The notes under the pieces: generated by a model
Database searches by the model: none
Told to the model about the DNA's origin: nothing
Seen by the model: only the letters and a program-made list of their open reading frames with translations
Assembly: GCF_004135735.1 (NCBI RefSeq)
Contig: NZ_CP012670.1
Coordinates: 8,510,501 to 8,574,500, forward strand
Direction: 5' to 3'
Length of the DNA stretch: 64,000 bases
DNA from: Sorangium cellulosum
GTDB lineage: Bacteria > Myxococcota_A > Polyangia > Polyangiales > Polyangiaceae
In this document: positions 53,648 through 63,815 of the stretch, one piece after another
How the letters are laid out: every line of letters starts with the position of its first letter
Numbering within the stretch: the first letter of the stretch is position 1
Made by a program: the position numbers and the translations under genes

Positions 53648-54709
53648 GTGATTGTGGACCACCCTCCCACACCTGCCCCACAAGGCGCCCCGGAAGACCG
53701 GGTCACGTTCGGGCTCTCTGCCGTCGAGCCGCTCCCCGGCCTCGGGGCGCCCCCCATCGCGCCGGCCCCGGCGGCGGAGCCGTACGTCTCCGTGGTCGTC
53801 CCGGGGTTGAACGAGGCGGAGAGCCTGGCCGAGCTCGCGCAGCGCGTGGACCAGGCGCTCCGGGGGCGCTTCAACTACGAGCTCATCTTCGTGGACGACG
53901 GCAGCACGGACGACACCTGGGCCGTCATCTCCAGGATCCGCGCGGAGAACCCGCTCGTGAAGGGCATCCGGCTGCGGAAGAACTTCGGCAAGGCGACCGC
54001 GCTGACGGCCGGGTTCCGCAAGGCGAAGGGCGACGTGGTCGTCACCATGGACGCCGATCTCCAGGACGACCCGGCCGATCTGCCGAGCTTCATCGCCAAG
54101 GTCGCCGAGGGCCTCGACGTCGTGGTCGGGTGGAAGGTCAACCGCCTCGACCCGAAGAACCGCCTCGTCCTGTCCCGCATCTTCAATGGCACGGTCCGCG
54201 CGGTCACGGGCGTGAAGCTCCACGACATGAACTGCGGCTTCAAGGCGTATCGCCGCGAGGTGCTGCGCACCATCCCCATCTACGGCGATCTCTTCCGGTT
54301 CATCCCGGCGCTCGCCGCCTGGCAGGGCTTCCGCGTCGCGGAGATCCCGGTGCGCCACCACGCCCGCAAGTACGGCAGCTCCCGCTACGGCCTGGAGCGC
54401 ATCCTGCGCGGCTTCTTCGACCTCCTCAGCGTCATGTTCCTGACCCGCTACTCGAAGAAGCCGATGCACCTCTTCGGCCTCATCGGCCTCGTGTTCGCGG
54501 CGGTCGGGGTGACCATCAACGCGTACCTGACCTTCCTCTGGCTCCTCGGGCACAAGATCGGCGATCGCCCGCTGCTCCTCCTCGGCGTGCTGATGATCCT
54601 CCTCGGGATCCAGTTCTTCTCGATGGGGTTCATCGGCGAGTTCCTCACGTTCCAGATGCAGCAGCGACACCACGCGGACGACCCCCCGGTCCGCGAGGAG
54701 ATCGAGTGA
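53648..54709 (+). CDS. GT2 glycosyltransferase with membrane domain (ArnC/GtrB type)
   Basis: A 353-residue polyprenol-phosphate glycosyltransferase. The N-terminal 45 residues are Pro/Ala-rich; then come VSVVVPGLNEAES, the nucleotide-binding IFVDDGSTDDT, the metal site VTMDADLQDDPADLP, NRLVLSRIFNG, and the NCGFKAYRREV segment, followed by two transmembrane helices (HLFGLIGLVFAAVGVTINAYL and LLLLGVLMILLGIQFFSMG) as in GtrB/ArnC proteins. The GTG start at 53648 is used. It probably loads a sugar on undecaprenyl phosphate for envelope glycans. The next genes, an UPF0104-like protein and a DUF2079 protein, fit a lipid-linked sugar pathway. Confidence 0.92.
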   Translation: MIVDHPPTPAPQGAPEDRVTFGLSAVEPLPGLGAPPIAPAPAAEPYVSVVVPGLNEAESLAELAQRVDQALRGRFNYELIFVDDGSTDDTWAVISRIRAENPLVKGIRLRKNFGKATALTAGFRKAKGDVVVTMDADLQDDPADLPSFIAKVAEGLDVVVGWKVNRLDPKNRLVLSRIFNGTVRAVTGVKLHDMNCGFKAYRREVLRTIPIYGDLFRFIPALAAWQGFRVAEIPVRHHARKYGSSRYGLERILRGFFDLLSVMFLTRYSKKPMHLFGLIGLVFAAVGVTINAYLTFLWLLGHKIGDRPLLLLGVLMILLGIQFFSMGFIGEFLTFQMQQRHHADDPPVREEIE

Positions 54710-54823
54710 CCCTCGGCCGCTCCCCCGCCCGGCCCGCGGCCACGGCGCCCGGGCGTCCCCCCCACCTCCGGGTCGCCTGCCCCGCCGCGCCGCGCTGAGC
54801 GCGCGCGCGGCCCCCCCCACGCC

Positions 54824-55813
54824 ATGCGCCGCACCGCCACGCGCGCGCTCGTCCGCCTCGTCGGGCCGATCCTGCTCGTCGTCGTGCTCCTGCGCATCGA
54901 CGACCGGGACGCGGTGCTCGCCGCGGTCGCCGCGGCCTCGGCCGGCCCGCTCGCGCTCGCGGCGGCGCTGAACGTCGTCAACATCCACCTCAAGGTGGTC
55001 CGCTGGGACGCGCTGCTCCGCGCCCGGGGGATCCGCTACCCGCTCCGCCGCGCGTGGAGCGCGTACCTGACGTCGCTCTACGTCGGCATGCTGACCCCGG
55101 GGCGGGTCGGCGACGTGCTCCGGATCCGCTACCTGCGCCACGACCTCGGCGTGCCCTACGCGGAGGGGCTCGCCACGGTCGTGATGGACAGGCTGTGCGA
55201 TCTGTACGTGCTGGCCGGGTTCGTCGCCGTCGGCGTCGCGCGCTACAGCGAGGTCATCGCCGGCCGCCTGGCGTGGCTGACCTGGGGCGGCATCGCGCTC
55301 ACGGTGCTCGCGCCGCTCGTCCTGCTCGTCCCCGGGCTCGCCGAGCGGGCGCTGCTCGCCGTGTCGCGCAGGATCGCGAAGGAGCCCGCGTCCGGCGCCG
55401 AGCCCGACGCCGCGAGCCGCTTCCTCGCGGCGCTGCGGGCCCACGTCGGCCGGGGGCTCCTCCTCACGCTGCCGCTCACCGTGGCCACGTTCGTCGTCAA
55501 CTTCGTGCAGGGCTACCTGATCGCGACGGCGATCGGCCTCTCGCTCTCGCTGTTCGACGTCACCTGCCTCCTGGCCATCGCCAACCTGCTCGGCCTCCTG
55601 CCGATCTCCATCGCCGGCGTCGGCGTCCGGGAGCTCTTCTTCTCGCTCGTGTTCCCCGCGCTCGGCCTCGGCGCCGAGCACGGCGTCACCTTCGGGCTCC
55701 TCGTCTTCGCCGTCATCTACCTCGGCGTCGTCGCCCTCGGCTTCGTGAGCTGGCAGCTCGCTCCCCCCCCGAGCGAGCCCTCCACCGCCCCGGCCGACCC
55801 GGCCCGCCCGTAG
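54824..55813 (+). CDS. UPF0104/LPG-synthase-type membrane protein
   Basis: A 329-residue integral membrane protein with about eight helices, similar to the membrane half of lysylphosphatidylglycerol synthases. Typical are HLKVVRWDALLRARG, LTPGRVGDVLRIRYLR, VVMDRLCDLYVL and the later AIANLLGLLPISIAGVGVRE. Such proteins are often coupled to GT2 enzymes in glycolipid or aminoacyl-lipid export. The gene follows the GT2 gene by 114 bases on the same strand. Confidence 0.9.
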   Translation: MRRTATRALVRLVGPILLVVVLLRIDDRDAVLAAVAAASAGPLALAAALNVVNIHLKVVRWDALLRARGIRYPLRRAWSAYLTSLYVGMLTPGRVGDVLRIRYLRHDLGVPYAEGLATVVMDRLCDLYVLAGFVAVGVARYSEVIAGRLAWLTWGGIALTVLAPLVLLVPGLAERALLAVSRRIAKEPASGAEPDAASRFLAALRAHVGRGLLLTLPLTVATFVVNFVQGYLIATAIGLSLSLFDVTCLLAIANLLGLLPISIAGVGVRELFFSLVFPALGLGAEHGVTFGLLVFAVIYLGVVALGFVSWQLAPPPSEPSTAPADPARP

Positions 55814-55814
55814 C

Positions 55815-55960
55815 GCGCCGCGCCGCGGCCCTCGCGCGCCGCGGCCCTCGCGCGCCGCGGCCCTCGCGCGCCGCGCCCTCGCGCGCCGCGGCCCTCGCGC
55901 GCCGCGGCCCTCGCGCGCCGCGCCGCGGCCCTCGCGCGCCGCGGCCCTCGCGCGCCGCGG
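55815..55960. repeat. 16-base tandem array (CGCGCGCCGCGGCCCT)
   Basis: A near-perfect 16-base period (for example CTCGCGCGCC at 55831 and 55847) with one or two shortened units, located between convergent genes. High GC self-complementary units (CCGCGG) could form secondary structure. Noncoding by position. Confidence 0.85.
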
Positions 55961-55961
55961 C

Positions 55962-56609
55962 CTAGAGAGACAGGTGCGTGGTGAGGCGCAGGGGCTCGCC
56001 GTCGAAGGCCCGGAGCGCGGGCGCGGCGGAGCGGAAGGCGTCCACCACGCAGTCGCCGACCTCGGTCCCGGCGTACGGCGCGTCGTCCCCCAGCTCGACC
56101 TCGACGTCGCCGCTCGGCGCGAAGACCACGGTCACGCTCCCCTCCCCGCGCGGGCCGTCGAGCTGCCAGCACGCCTGGGCGTTCAGCTTGCCGCGCTCGA
56201 GCGCGGCGCCCGCGACCCTGCCGAGGCGGACCCGCTCGGCGTCGAGCCCGCGCCGCGCCGGCAGGAGCATCGCGTGACCCGCGTGCCCGTCGATGCCCCT
56301 CGGCAGCGCCTCGACGGTGGCCGGGTACGTGAGGCTGCGCTGCATGCAGTGCGTGGGGCGCACCACCGCGTAGCCGGTCGCGGTGGCGAAGCCGCACACC
56401 GCGAGCGCCACGAACAGGGCGCGCTGCCCGCCGCGGCCGTCGTGCGGGCCGTCGTCGCCCGATCCGCCCCGCAGCCGCTCGACCTCGGCGCGGACCTCCG
56501 CGAGCTCCGCGTCCCGGGCGGCGAGCGCCGCATCCCGCTCCTTCAGCTTGGCTTCGAGGGTTTCGATGCGCGCTCGAGCCGCATCGAGGTGATCTCGGTA
56601 TTGCGACAT
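55962..56609 (-). CDS. Coiled-coil, single-pass protein with AgmX-like C-terminal domain
   Basis: A 215-residue protein: an amphipathic coiled coil (ARARIETLEAKLKERDAALAARDAELAEVRAEVERL, residues 11-46), one transmembrane helix at about 64-80 (RALFVALAVCGFATATGYAVV), and an extracytoplasmic domain ending with VTVVFAPSGDVEVELGDDAPY and GDCVVDAFRSAAPALRAFDG, a pattern common to the C-terminal domain of myxobacterial AgmX/PglI-type proteins and TonB-like transducers. The ATG at 56609 has no clear Shine-Dalgarno. Function unknown. Confidence 0.82.
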   Translation of the reverse strand: MSQYRDHLDAARARIETLEAKLKERDAALAARDAELAEVRAEVERLRGGSGDDGPHDGRGGQRALFVALAVCGFATATGYAVVRPTHCMQRSLTYPATVEALPRGIDGHAGHAMLLPARRGLDAERVRLGRVAGAALERGKLNAQACWQLDGPRGEGSVTVVFAPSGDVEVELGDDAPYAGTEVGDCVVDAFRSAAPALRAFDGEPLRLTTHLSL

Positions 56610-56669
56610 GCCTCCAGTTTACCGCGGTCCGCGCGCCGCGCCCTGCCCATCCCGCGAAAGACCCGTTCC

Positions 56670-56675
56670 TTGACA
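56670..56675 (+). promoter_or_regulatory. Possible -35 element
   Basis: A consensus TTGACA box lies 41 bases upstream of the DUF2079 gene start in an otherwise GC-rich divergent intergenic region. No good -10 box is placed 16-18 bases after it, so this is only a candidate. Confidence 0.25.
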
Positions 56676-56715
56676 ATGGGGGGTAGGGTCAAGTAGCCGA
56701 GGACCCGCCTCTCCT

Positions 56716-58884
56716 ATGCCCGCCCCCCCCCGCACCAGGCTCAGCAGGACGCTCGCGACGCTCGACGGCGCCACCGAACGGCTCGCGCGCGCCGTCGTGA
56801 CGCTGGCGCCATGGCCAGTTTTCTATGGAATGAGCCTCGCCGTGGCGGGCTGGGTCTTCACCCACCCGGAGCGCCTCGCCCAGCTCCACGCGAACAAGCT
56901 GACCGAGCTGGAGCGCCGCTGGATGGCCGGCGGCGCCGGCGCCGCCATCGTCGGCGTCGCGCTGGTCTACTTCCTGGTGATGCTCGCCCGGCGGCGCCGC
57001 TCGGGCGCGTGGTCCTTCATGGACACGGTGGGCCGCCTGAACCGCGCCCTGGTCCCCCTGCTCGCGCTGCCGTTCGTCGCCGCGCTCAGGCTCCCGAACA
57101 TCGAGAAAGACAGCCCGAAATCGACGCTCTTCTACGCCGCCCTCGCGGCCGCGGCCGTCGGCACGGGCGTCTACGCCTGGGGCCGGCGCCGCCGGCTCTC
57201 GCCCGAGCTCGAGGAGGCGCCCGGGGCGGCGCGCGCCAGCGCGGCGCGCGCGCTCGCGAGGGGCGCGCCGTGGCTCGCGTCGCTCGTCCTGCTCGCGCTG
57301 TGGGCGGGCTACAGCCTCTTCTTCTCGCGGCTCGCGATCACCAACCACCACGCGCTGCACACGCGGACCCCGGATCTCGGGTACTACGACAACATCTTCT
57401 ACCAGTCGATCCACGGCAACCCGCTCGGCTGCTCGTTCCTCAAGACCGGCTATCACGGCTCCGCGCACTTCGATCCGATCCTCGTCCTGCTCTCGCCGCT
57501 CTACCTCATCTATCCGCGGGCCGAGTTCCTCCTCGTCTTCCAGTCCCTGTGGCTCGGCGCCGGCGTCTTCCCCGTCTACCTGCTCGCGCGCGAGAAGCTC
57601 GAGCACCGCGGCAAGGCGCTGTTGCTCGCCGTCGTGTGGGCCATCTACCCGGCCCTGCACGGCGCGAACATGTACGAGTTCCACTCGCTCGCGCTGATCT
57701 CGCCGCTCGTCGTCTGGCTGCTCTACTTCTACGAGACCGGCCGGGACAGGCTGTACTGGGTCATGCTCGGCGTGCTCCTGCTCTGCCGCGAGGACGTGTC
57801 GCTGCTGATGTGCTTCATCGGGCTGTTCGCCGTCCTCGATCGGCGGGCGGGCCGGACGCGCCTCGGCTGGGTGACCATCGCGGTGAGCCTCGCGTACTTC
57901 GTCGTCGTGAAGCTGTTCTTCATGACGTCGCCCGGCATCATCATGTCGGGGAAGGACGCGTACTCGTACGCCTACTATTACGCGGAGCTCATCCCGAACC
58001 GGAACGGGCTCGGCGGCCTCCTCATCTCGCTGCTGACGAACCCGGTCTTCGCGCTCAAGGTCATGCTGGAGGAGCCGAAGATCCTGTTCTTCCTCAAGCT
58101 CTTCCTCCCCCTCTGCTTCCTCCCGTTCGTCGCGAAGCCGGGCCGGTGGATGCTCGCCTACGGGCTGCTGTTCTGCCTGTGCGCCTCGCGCGACGCGGTC
58201 TTCTCGATCCACTTCCAGTACTCGTCGATCCTCTTCCCCATCGCCTTCGCGCTGACGCCGATCGGCCTGAAGCGGGTCGAGGACTCGGGGCCCGCCGCCT
58301 ACTTCGGGCTCGACGGCCGGCGCCTGTCGCGCGCGCTGCTCGCGGCGACGCTCGTGGCGAGCGCGCTGGTCTCGTGGAAGTTCGGCGGGCTCATCGAGAA
58401 CGCCTCGTTCCGGGGCGGCTTCTCCCGCGTGGCGCGGGCGCTCACGCCCGAGCAGGAGGCGACGTATGCGTGGGTCCGCGAGCAGGCCCAGGCGATCCCG
58501 CGCGACGCGATCGTCGGCGCGACGAGCAAGATGGGGCCGCACATCTCGAACCGGATGAAGGCCTATTTCTACCCGGGGCGCGCCGCGACCGTCGAGTACG
58601 TGCTGCTCGACGAGGGAGAGCTCAAGGGCAAGGACCTCTCGCGCCACAAGGCGGCGGTGAAGCGCGGCGAGCTCGTGGAGCTCAGCCGGCGGAAGAAGAT
58701 GGCGCTGTTCAAGCGGGGGAAGCCGGCGGAGAAGCGGCCGCCCAAGGACGCGGCGGAGCCCGACGATGCCCCTTCCGGGGAGCCGGAGGAGGAGCTAGGA
58801 AAGCCGAACAAGGCCGCCGGCGGCGCGCCGCCCGGCCCCGAAAGCACCGCGGAGCAAGATGAAGACCCTCCTCCTCGCCCATGA
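56716..58884 (+). CDS. DUF2079 multi-pass membrane protein
   Basis: A 722-residue membrane protein with about ten helices and a long hydrophilic C-terminal end (Lys/Glu/Pro-rich). The region RTPDLGYYDNIFYQSIHGNPLGCSFL and the later GYHGSAHFDPILVLLSPLYLIYP, AREKLEHRGKALLL and CREDVSLLMCFIGLF are characteristic of DUF2079, a family of GT-C-like predicted membrane glycosyltransferases. The loop with an Asp after PD and the HF.P motif is typical. It overlaps the next gene by 26 bases. A role in transferring a lipid-linked sugar is suggested by the fold and neighbouring GT2/UPF0104 genes. Confidence 0.9.
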   Translation: MPAPPRTRLSRTLATLDGATERLARAVVTLAPWPVFYGMSLAVAGWVFTHPERLAQLHANKLTELERRWMAGGAGAAIVGVALVYFLVMLARRRRSGAWSFMDTVGRLNRALVPLLALPFVAALRLPNIEKDSPKSTLFYAALAAAAVGTGVYAWGRRRRLSPELEEAPGAARASAARALARGAPWLASLVLLALWAGYSLFFSRLAITNHHALHTRTPDLGYYDNIFYQSIHGNPLGCSFLKTGYHGSAHFDPILVLLSPLYLIYPRAEFLLVFQSLWLGAGVFPVYLLAREKLEHRGKALLLAVVWAIYPALHGANMYEFHSLALISPLVVWLLYFYETGRDRLYWVMLGVLLLCREDVSLLMCFIGLFAVLDRRAGRTRLGWVTIAVSLAYFVVVKLFFMTSPGIIMSGKDAYSYAYYYAELIPNRNGLGGLLISLLTNPVFALKVMLEEPKILFFLKLFLPLCFLPFVAKPGRWMLAYGLLFCLCASRDAVFSIHFQYSSILFPIAFALTPIGLKRVEDSGPAAYFGLDGRRLSRALLAATLVASALVSWKFGGLIENASFRGGFSRVARALTPEQEATYAWVREQAQAIPRDAIVGATSKMGPHISNRMKAYFYPGRAATVEYVLLDEGELKGKDLSRHKAAVKRGELVELSRRKKMALFKRGKPAEKRPPKDAAEPDDAPSGEPEEELGKPNKAAGGAPPGPESTAEQDEDPPPRP

Positions 58885-59311
58885 CTTCGATGCGACATCC
58901 GAGCACGCCCTGGACGTGGCCATCGAGCTCGCCCGCAAGCTCGCGGCGAAGGTCGTCGTGGCGCACGTGTACAGCGTGCCCGTCTACAGCTTCCCGGAGG
59001 GCTCGTCGCTGATCCCCTCGGCGGAGGACGCCGCGCGCATCGCCGAGGCGGCGCAGCGGAGCCTCGACGAGGTGCTCGCGCGCCGGCAGCCCTCGGCCGG
59101 CGTCGAGCTCTCGGGCGAGCTGCGCGCCGGCGTCCCCGACGAAGAGCTCTGCCGCCTCGCGGAGGAGATCGGGGCCGACCTCCTCGTGATCGGGACGCAC
59201 GGGCGCGGGGCGGTCGCGCGCGCGCTGCTCGGCAGCGTGGCGCAGCGGGTGGTGCGCTCGGCGAAGATGCCGGTCATGACCGTCCGGCTTCCGCCGCCGC
59301 CAGAGGCCTGA
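58859..59311 (+). CDS. Universal stress protein (UspA family)
   Basis: A 150-residue cytoplasmic stress protein. It begins KTLLLAHDFDATSEHAL, has the family's alpha/beta pattern, and contains the ATP-binding sequence VIGTHGRGAVARALLGSVAQRVV near residues 115-137 (GxxG-9x-G-S). Its start lies 26 bases before the end of the DUF2079 gene with GGAGC ahead of the ATG, so it is likely co-transcribed. A stem-loop follows the stop. Confidence 0.93.
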   Translation: MKTLLLAHDFDATSEHALDVAIELARKLAAKVVVAHVYSVPVYSFPEGSSLIPSAEDAARIAEAAQRSLDEVLARRQPSAGVELSGELRAGVPDEELCRLAEEIGADLLVIGTHGRGAVARALLGSVAQRVVRSAKMPVMTVRLPPPPEA

Positions 59312-59313
59312 TC

Positions 59314-59336
59314 GCGGGCGCCCCGGCGGCGCCCGC
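59314..59336 (+). terminator. Candidate terminator after the Usp gene
   Basis: Nine-base perfect inverted arms (59314-59322 and 59328-59336) with a 5-base loop begin three bases after the TGA of the stress-protein gene. There is no U-tract. A terminator role is inferred from position and stability. Confidence 0.45.
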
Positions 59337-59458
59337 GGTGGAGCGGGGGGGCCGTCTCGAGGGGGGCCGTCTGGGGTGATTCCGTAGTCGCCGCAGAAAT
59401 TCCCCAATGTCCCGCTAAATGCGTCCGGGTGAGGGGCGGAAACCTCGTTGAAACGTCG

Positions 59459-59477
59459 GGCACGGTACCCCCGTGCC
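59459..59477 (+). promoter_or_regulatory. Hairpin abutting the amt start codon
   Basis: A perfect 7-base stem (GGCACGG / CCGTGCC) with a 5-base loop ends on the base before the ATG at 59478. No Shine-Dalgarno lies in the usual window. If translation starts at 59478 the hairpin would sit over the initiation site. If it starts at the in-frame TTG 59448 the hairpin lies inside the coding sequence. Confidence 0.55.
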
Positions 59478-60692
<1,215 letters not shown>

Positions 60693-60875
60693 AAAATCAT
60701 AGAAATCCAGGTGCGCGGCACCCTCGCCCGGTCAGCTTTCCAAATCGGGGAGAGAACTCCGGGCCGGGGCGCCGGTCGTGGTTGCCTCCCCCCGGGCGCG
60801 CCGCTAGCGTGCGCCGAATTTTCCCTCCGGGCGCGCGCCGCGTGCGCGCGCCCCGTCATCACGGAGCAGACAGGC

Positions 60876-61625
60876 ATGAGCGGCCATTCCAAGTGGGCCA
60901 CCATCAAGCGCAAGAAGGGCGCGCTCGACGCGAAGCGCGGCAAGCTCTTCACGAAGCTCATCAAGGAGATCACCGTCGCCGCGCGCATGGGCGGCGGGGA
61001 CCCGAACGGCAACCCGCGCCTCCGCAAGGCGGTGAACGACGCCAAGGGCCAGGCGATGCCCGCCGACACCATCAAGCGCGCCATCCAGCGCGGCACCGGT
61101 GAGATCGAGGGCGCGAACTACGAGGAGATCCTCTACGAGGGGACGGGCCCCGGCGGGACGCTGTTCCTCTGCGAGGCGATGACCGACAACCGGAACCGCA
61201 CCGTCGCCGAGATCCGGAAGATCTTCGAGAAGAACAACGGGCAGCTCAGCTCCGGCGGCTCCGCGCAGTGGGCGTTCGACAGGAAGGGGATCATCCTCCT
61301 CGCGAAGGACGCGGCCACCGAGGACCAGCTCATGGAGATCGCCGTGGGCGCCGGCGCCGACGACTACAGCGACCAGGGCGAGGAGTGGCAGGTGCTCTCC
61401 AGCGTCGAGGCGATGGACGCCGTCGTGAAGGCGCTGGAAGACGCCAAGATCGCGGTGAAATCGAGCGCCGCGGGCTACGTGCCCAAGACCAAGAAGGAGG
61501 TCGCGGGCCGCGACGCCGAGGTCTGCCTCAACCTGGTCGACGCGCTCGACGACCACGACGACGTGCAGAACGTGTACGCCGATTTCGACGTCCCCGACGA
61601 GGAGCTCGCGAAGCTCGAGGGCTGA
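60876..61625 (+). CDS. yebC: YebC/TACO1 family regulator
   Basis: A 249-residue cytoplasmic protein of the YebC/PmpR/TACO1 family, implicated in DNA-level regulation or in easing translation of polyproline-type stretches. It begins MSGHSKWATIKRKKGALDAKRGKLFTKLIKEI, and contains the GGGDPNGNPRLRKAV, YEGTGPGGTLFLCEAMTDNRNRT and ALDDHDDVQNVYADFDV motifs of the family; length is typical. The start ATG at 60876 is backed by family N-termini. In many genomes it lies upstream of ruvC; here the neighbour downstream is convergent. Confidence 0.96.
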   Translation: MSGHSKWATIKRKKGALDAKRGKLFTKLIKEITVAARMGGGDPNGNPRLRKAVNDAKGQAMPADTIKRAIQRGTGEIEGANYEEILYEGTGPGGTLFLCEAMTDNRNRTVAEIRKIFEKNNGQLSSGGSAQWAFDRKGIILLAKDAATEDQLMEIAVGAGADDYSDQGEEWQVLSSVEAMDAVVKALEDAKIAVKSSAAGYVPKTKKEVAGRDAEVCLNLVDALDDHDDVQNVYADFDVPDEELAKLEG

Positions 61626-61682
61626 TCGCGCCGCGGCGCGCGGGGGTGGTGCCGCCCCCTCGGGCGCCGCCGCGCGCCCGCG

Positions 61683-62474
61683 TCACGGGCGCCAGATCGG
61701 GAAGCTCACGACCGCCCACGAGAAGAACGCGTGGGCGAAGATCGCCGGCGGGAGGCGCCCATAGAGGTGCACCACGCGCCCCCACACGATGGAGCAGCCG
61801 AGGCCCGCCGCGACGAGCAGCGGGTTCGGCCCGGCGACCGGATCGCCGAGCAGAAAGAGCGTGGGGGCGTGCGCGGCGGCGAACAGCGCGCTCGACAAGA
61901 GCCAGGCGGAGCCGCGGCCGAGCGGGCCCTCCAGCGCGCGCATCACGAGGCCGCGCCACACGAGCTCCTCGAGCGCGGCCACGACGAACACCGTCGCGCC
62001 GACGAAGACGCGCGCGTCCGCCGAGGGGTCGCCGAGCTGGAGGTAAAGGCGGAGCAGCCACGCCTCGCGCGGGGAACCGCGCGGGGCGAGCACGAGCTGC
62101 GCCGCCATCGCGAGGCCGTACAGCGCCGCCGCGACGAACGCGCCGCGCGCGAGGTCGCCCGAGCGCGGGCGGAGCGCGGCGCGGAGCTCGCCGCGCCCGC
62201 GGAGCCACATCACGGTGACCGCCGCGAGGACGGCGTAGAGGGCGGTGAGCGCCGCGAGCATGCCGATCGCGCCGGCGCGCTCGGGGTGGAAGGCGTACGA
62301 GACGGCGAGCGCCGTGCCGGCGGTGACCGACGCGGCGGCGAGCGCCGCCTCGCGGCGCGAAGCCCGCGGCGGCTCGCGCGGATCGCTCCCCGAGAGGTCG
62401 ACCCGCGGGGCCGGGCCGGCGTCGCCGCCCGGGGCGGCCGGAGGGGCCGCGGCGCGCTCGTCGCCCTGCCTCAT
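61683..62474 (-). CDS. CPBP family intramembrane metalloprotease
   Basis: A 263-residue membrane protein with about seven hydrophobic segments after a polar N-terminal 40 residues. It shows the CAAX-protease/Abi signature: EELVWRGLVMRAL (EExxxR), FAAAHAP with a histidine, and IFAHAFFSW with a second histidine. Such proteins process or degrade membrane proteins, and some act in bacteriocin immunity. Its ATG overlaps the stop of coaBC (ATGA), so it is translationally coupled to it; the connection in function is unclear. Confidence 0.9.
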   Translation of the reverse strand: MRQGDERAAAPPAAPGGDAGPAPRVDLSGSDPREPPRASRREAALAAASVTAGTALAVSYAFHPERAGAIGMLAALTALYAVLAAVTVMWLRGRGELRAALRPRSGDLARGAFVAAALYGLAMAAQLVLAPRGSPREAWLLRLYLQLGDPSADARVFVGATVFVVAALEELVWRGLVMRALEGPLGRGSAWLLSSALFAAAHAPTLFLLGDPVAGPNPLLVAAGLGCSIVWGRVVHLYGRLPPAIFAHAFFSWAVVSFPIWRP

Positions 62475-63772
62475 CGCGCGCACAGCCGGGAGACCCGGTC
62501 GAGGATGCGGTCCGCGAGCGCGGCCTTGGGCAGCACGCCGAGCGCGTCGGCGGCGTCGTGGGTCACGAGCGTCGCGCGGTTGTCGTCGCGGCCGAACGAG
62601 TCCGCGGCGTGGTTGGCGACGATGAGGTCGACGCGCTTGCCCGCGAGCTTGCGGCGCGCATGGGCGATGACGCCCTCGTCCGTGTCGGTCTCGACGGCGA
62701 AGCCGACGAGCGCGGGCGGCCGCGATCGCCCGCCGCCCGCCGCGCCGGCGAGGCCGGCGCGCGCCGCGCCGACCTCGGCGAGCAGGTCGGGGTTCGGGAC
62801 GAGCGGCAGGGTGGTGAGGTCGGGCGTGCGCTTCAGCTTGGTGGGGTGCTGCTCGGCCGGCCGGTAGTCGGACACCGCGGCCGTCATGACGAGCGCGTCC
62901 GCGCCGCGGAGGTCGTCGCCGAGCGCCTGCCAGAGGGCGGCGCGCATCGCGAGCGCGCCGCGCACGTCGACGCGGCGGACGCCCGGCGGCGTGGAGAGCG
63001 CGACGGGGCCGGCGATCAGCGTGACCTCCGCGCCGCGCGCCGCGGCCCGCTCGGCCACGGCGAAGCCCATCTTGCCGGTCGACCGGTTGCCGAGGAAGCG
63101 CACGGGGTCGAGGTCCTCGAGCGTCGGGCCGGCGGTGACGACGAGGCGGAGCCCGGCGAGGTCGCGCGGGGCGAGGCGCGAGAGCGCCGCGGCCGCGATC
63201 GCCGCGGGCTCGGCCATGCGCCCGAGGCCGCGCTCGCCCGAGGCGACCTCGCCGAAGACCGGGCCGATGAGCTGCACGCGGCCGTCGGTCTCGAGCGCGG
63301 CGACGTTCCGCGCGGTCGCGGGGTGGGCCCACATGCGGGGGTGCATCGCGGGCGCGGCGAGCACCGGCCCCTTCGCGCACAAGGCGAGCGCCGTCACCAG
63401 GTCGTCGGCGCGGCCCGCGGCGAGGCGAGCGAGCACGTCGGCCGTCGCGGGCACCAGGAGGACGAGGTCGGCCTCGGCGGCGAGCGCGACGTGCAGCTCG
63501 CCGGCAAAGCCCGGGTCCCACATCGTGTCGCGCACGGGCTCGCCGCAGAGGCCGCTGAGCGTCATGGGCCCGAGGAACTGCTGCGCCGCGCGCGTCATGA
63601 TCGGCAGCACGCGCGCGCCGCCCTGGATCAGGAGCCGGGCGACCTCGGAGGCCTTGTAGGCGGCGATGCTGCCGGAGACGGCGAGCGCGACGGTCGGCCG
63701 CGCGCGGCCGGCGGCCGGGGGTGCGGGGACATCAGGGGGAGGCGCGGGAGAGGACGGCGTTCGGCCTGACAT
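62471..63772 (-). CDS. coaBC: Bifunctional phosphopantothenoylcysteine decarboxylase / phosphopantothenate-cysteine ligase
   Basis: A 433-residue enzyme of coenzyme A synthesis. The N-terminal CoaC flavodomain has VSGSIAAYKASEVARLL, the active-site His in ELHVALAAEADLVLLVPATADVLARLA, and AMHPRMWAHPATARN with the substrate-binding turn. The C-terminal CoaB domain (from about 215) has VTAGPTLEDLDPVRFLGNRSTGKMG, AAVSDYRP and FAVETD. The product ends after VANHAADSFGRDDNRATLV with the last helix. The ATG at 63772 sits about 44 bases from a tandem array, which thus occupies its promoter region. Confidence 0.96.
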   Translation of the reverse strand: MSGRTPSSPAPPPDVPAPPAAGRARPTVALAVSGSIAAYKASEVARLLIQGGARVLPIMTRAAQQFLGPMTLSGLCGEPVRDTMWDPGFAGELHVALAAEADLVLLVPATADVLARLAAGRADDLVTALALCAKGPVLAAPAMHPRMWAHPATARNVAALETDGRVQLIGPVFGEVASGERGLGRMAEPAAIAAAALSRLAPRDLAGLRLVVTAGPTLEDLDPVRFLGNRSTGKMGFAVAERAAARGAEVTLIAGPVALSTPPGVRRVDVRGALAMRAALWQALGDDLRGADALVMTAAVSDYRPAEQHPTKLKRTPDLTTLPLVPNPDLLAEVGAARAGLAGAAGGGRSRPPALVGFAVETDTDEGVIAHARRKLAGKRVDLIVANHAADSFGRDDNRATLVTHDAADALGVLPKAALADRILDRVSRLCAR

Positions 63773-63815
63773 GGCGCGTATGCGAGCGTGGGTCGGGGAG
63801 CCGCTCCGCGGCCTC

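Noticed and set aside
53633..55681. A 680-codon minus-strand frame across the GT2 and UPF0104 genes
   Set aside because: It spans two recognisable genes in the other direction and reads as Asp/Glu/Arg-rich shadow sequence.
56689..58647. A 650-codon open frame on the minus strand opposite the DUF2079 gene
   Set aside because: It is Arg/Glu/Pro-rich without domains; it is the mirror effect of high third-position GC in the real plus-strand gene.
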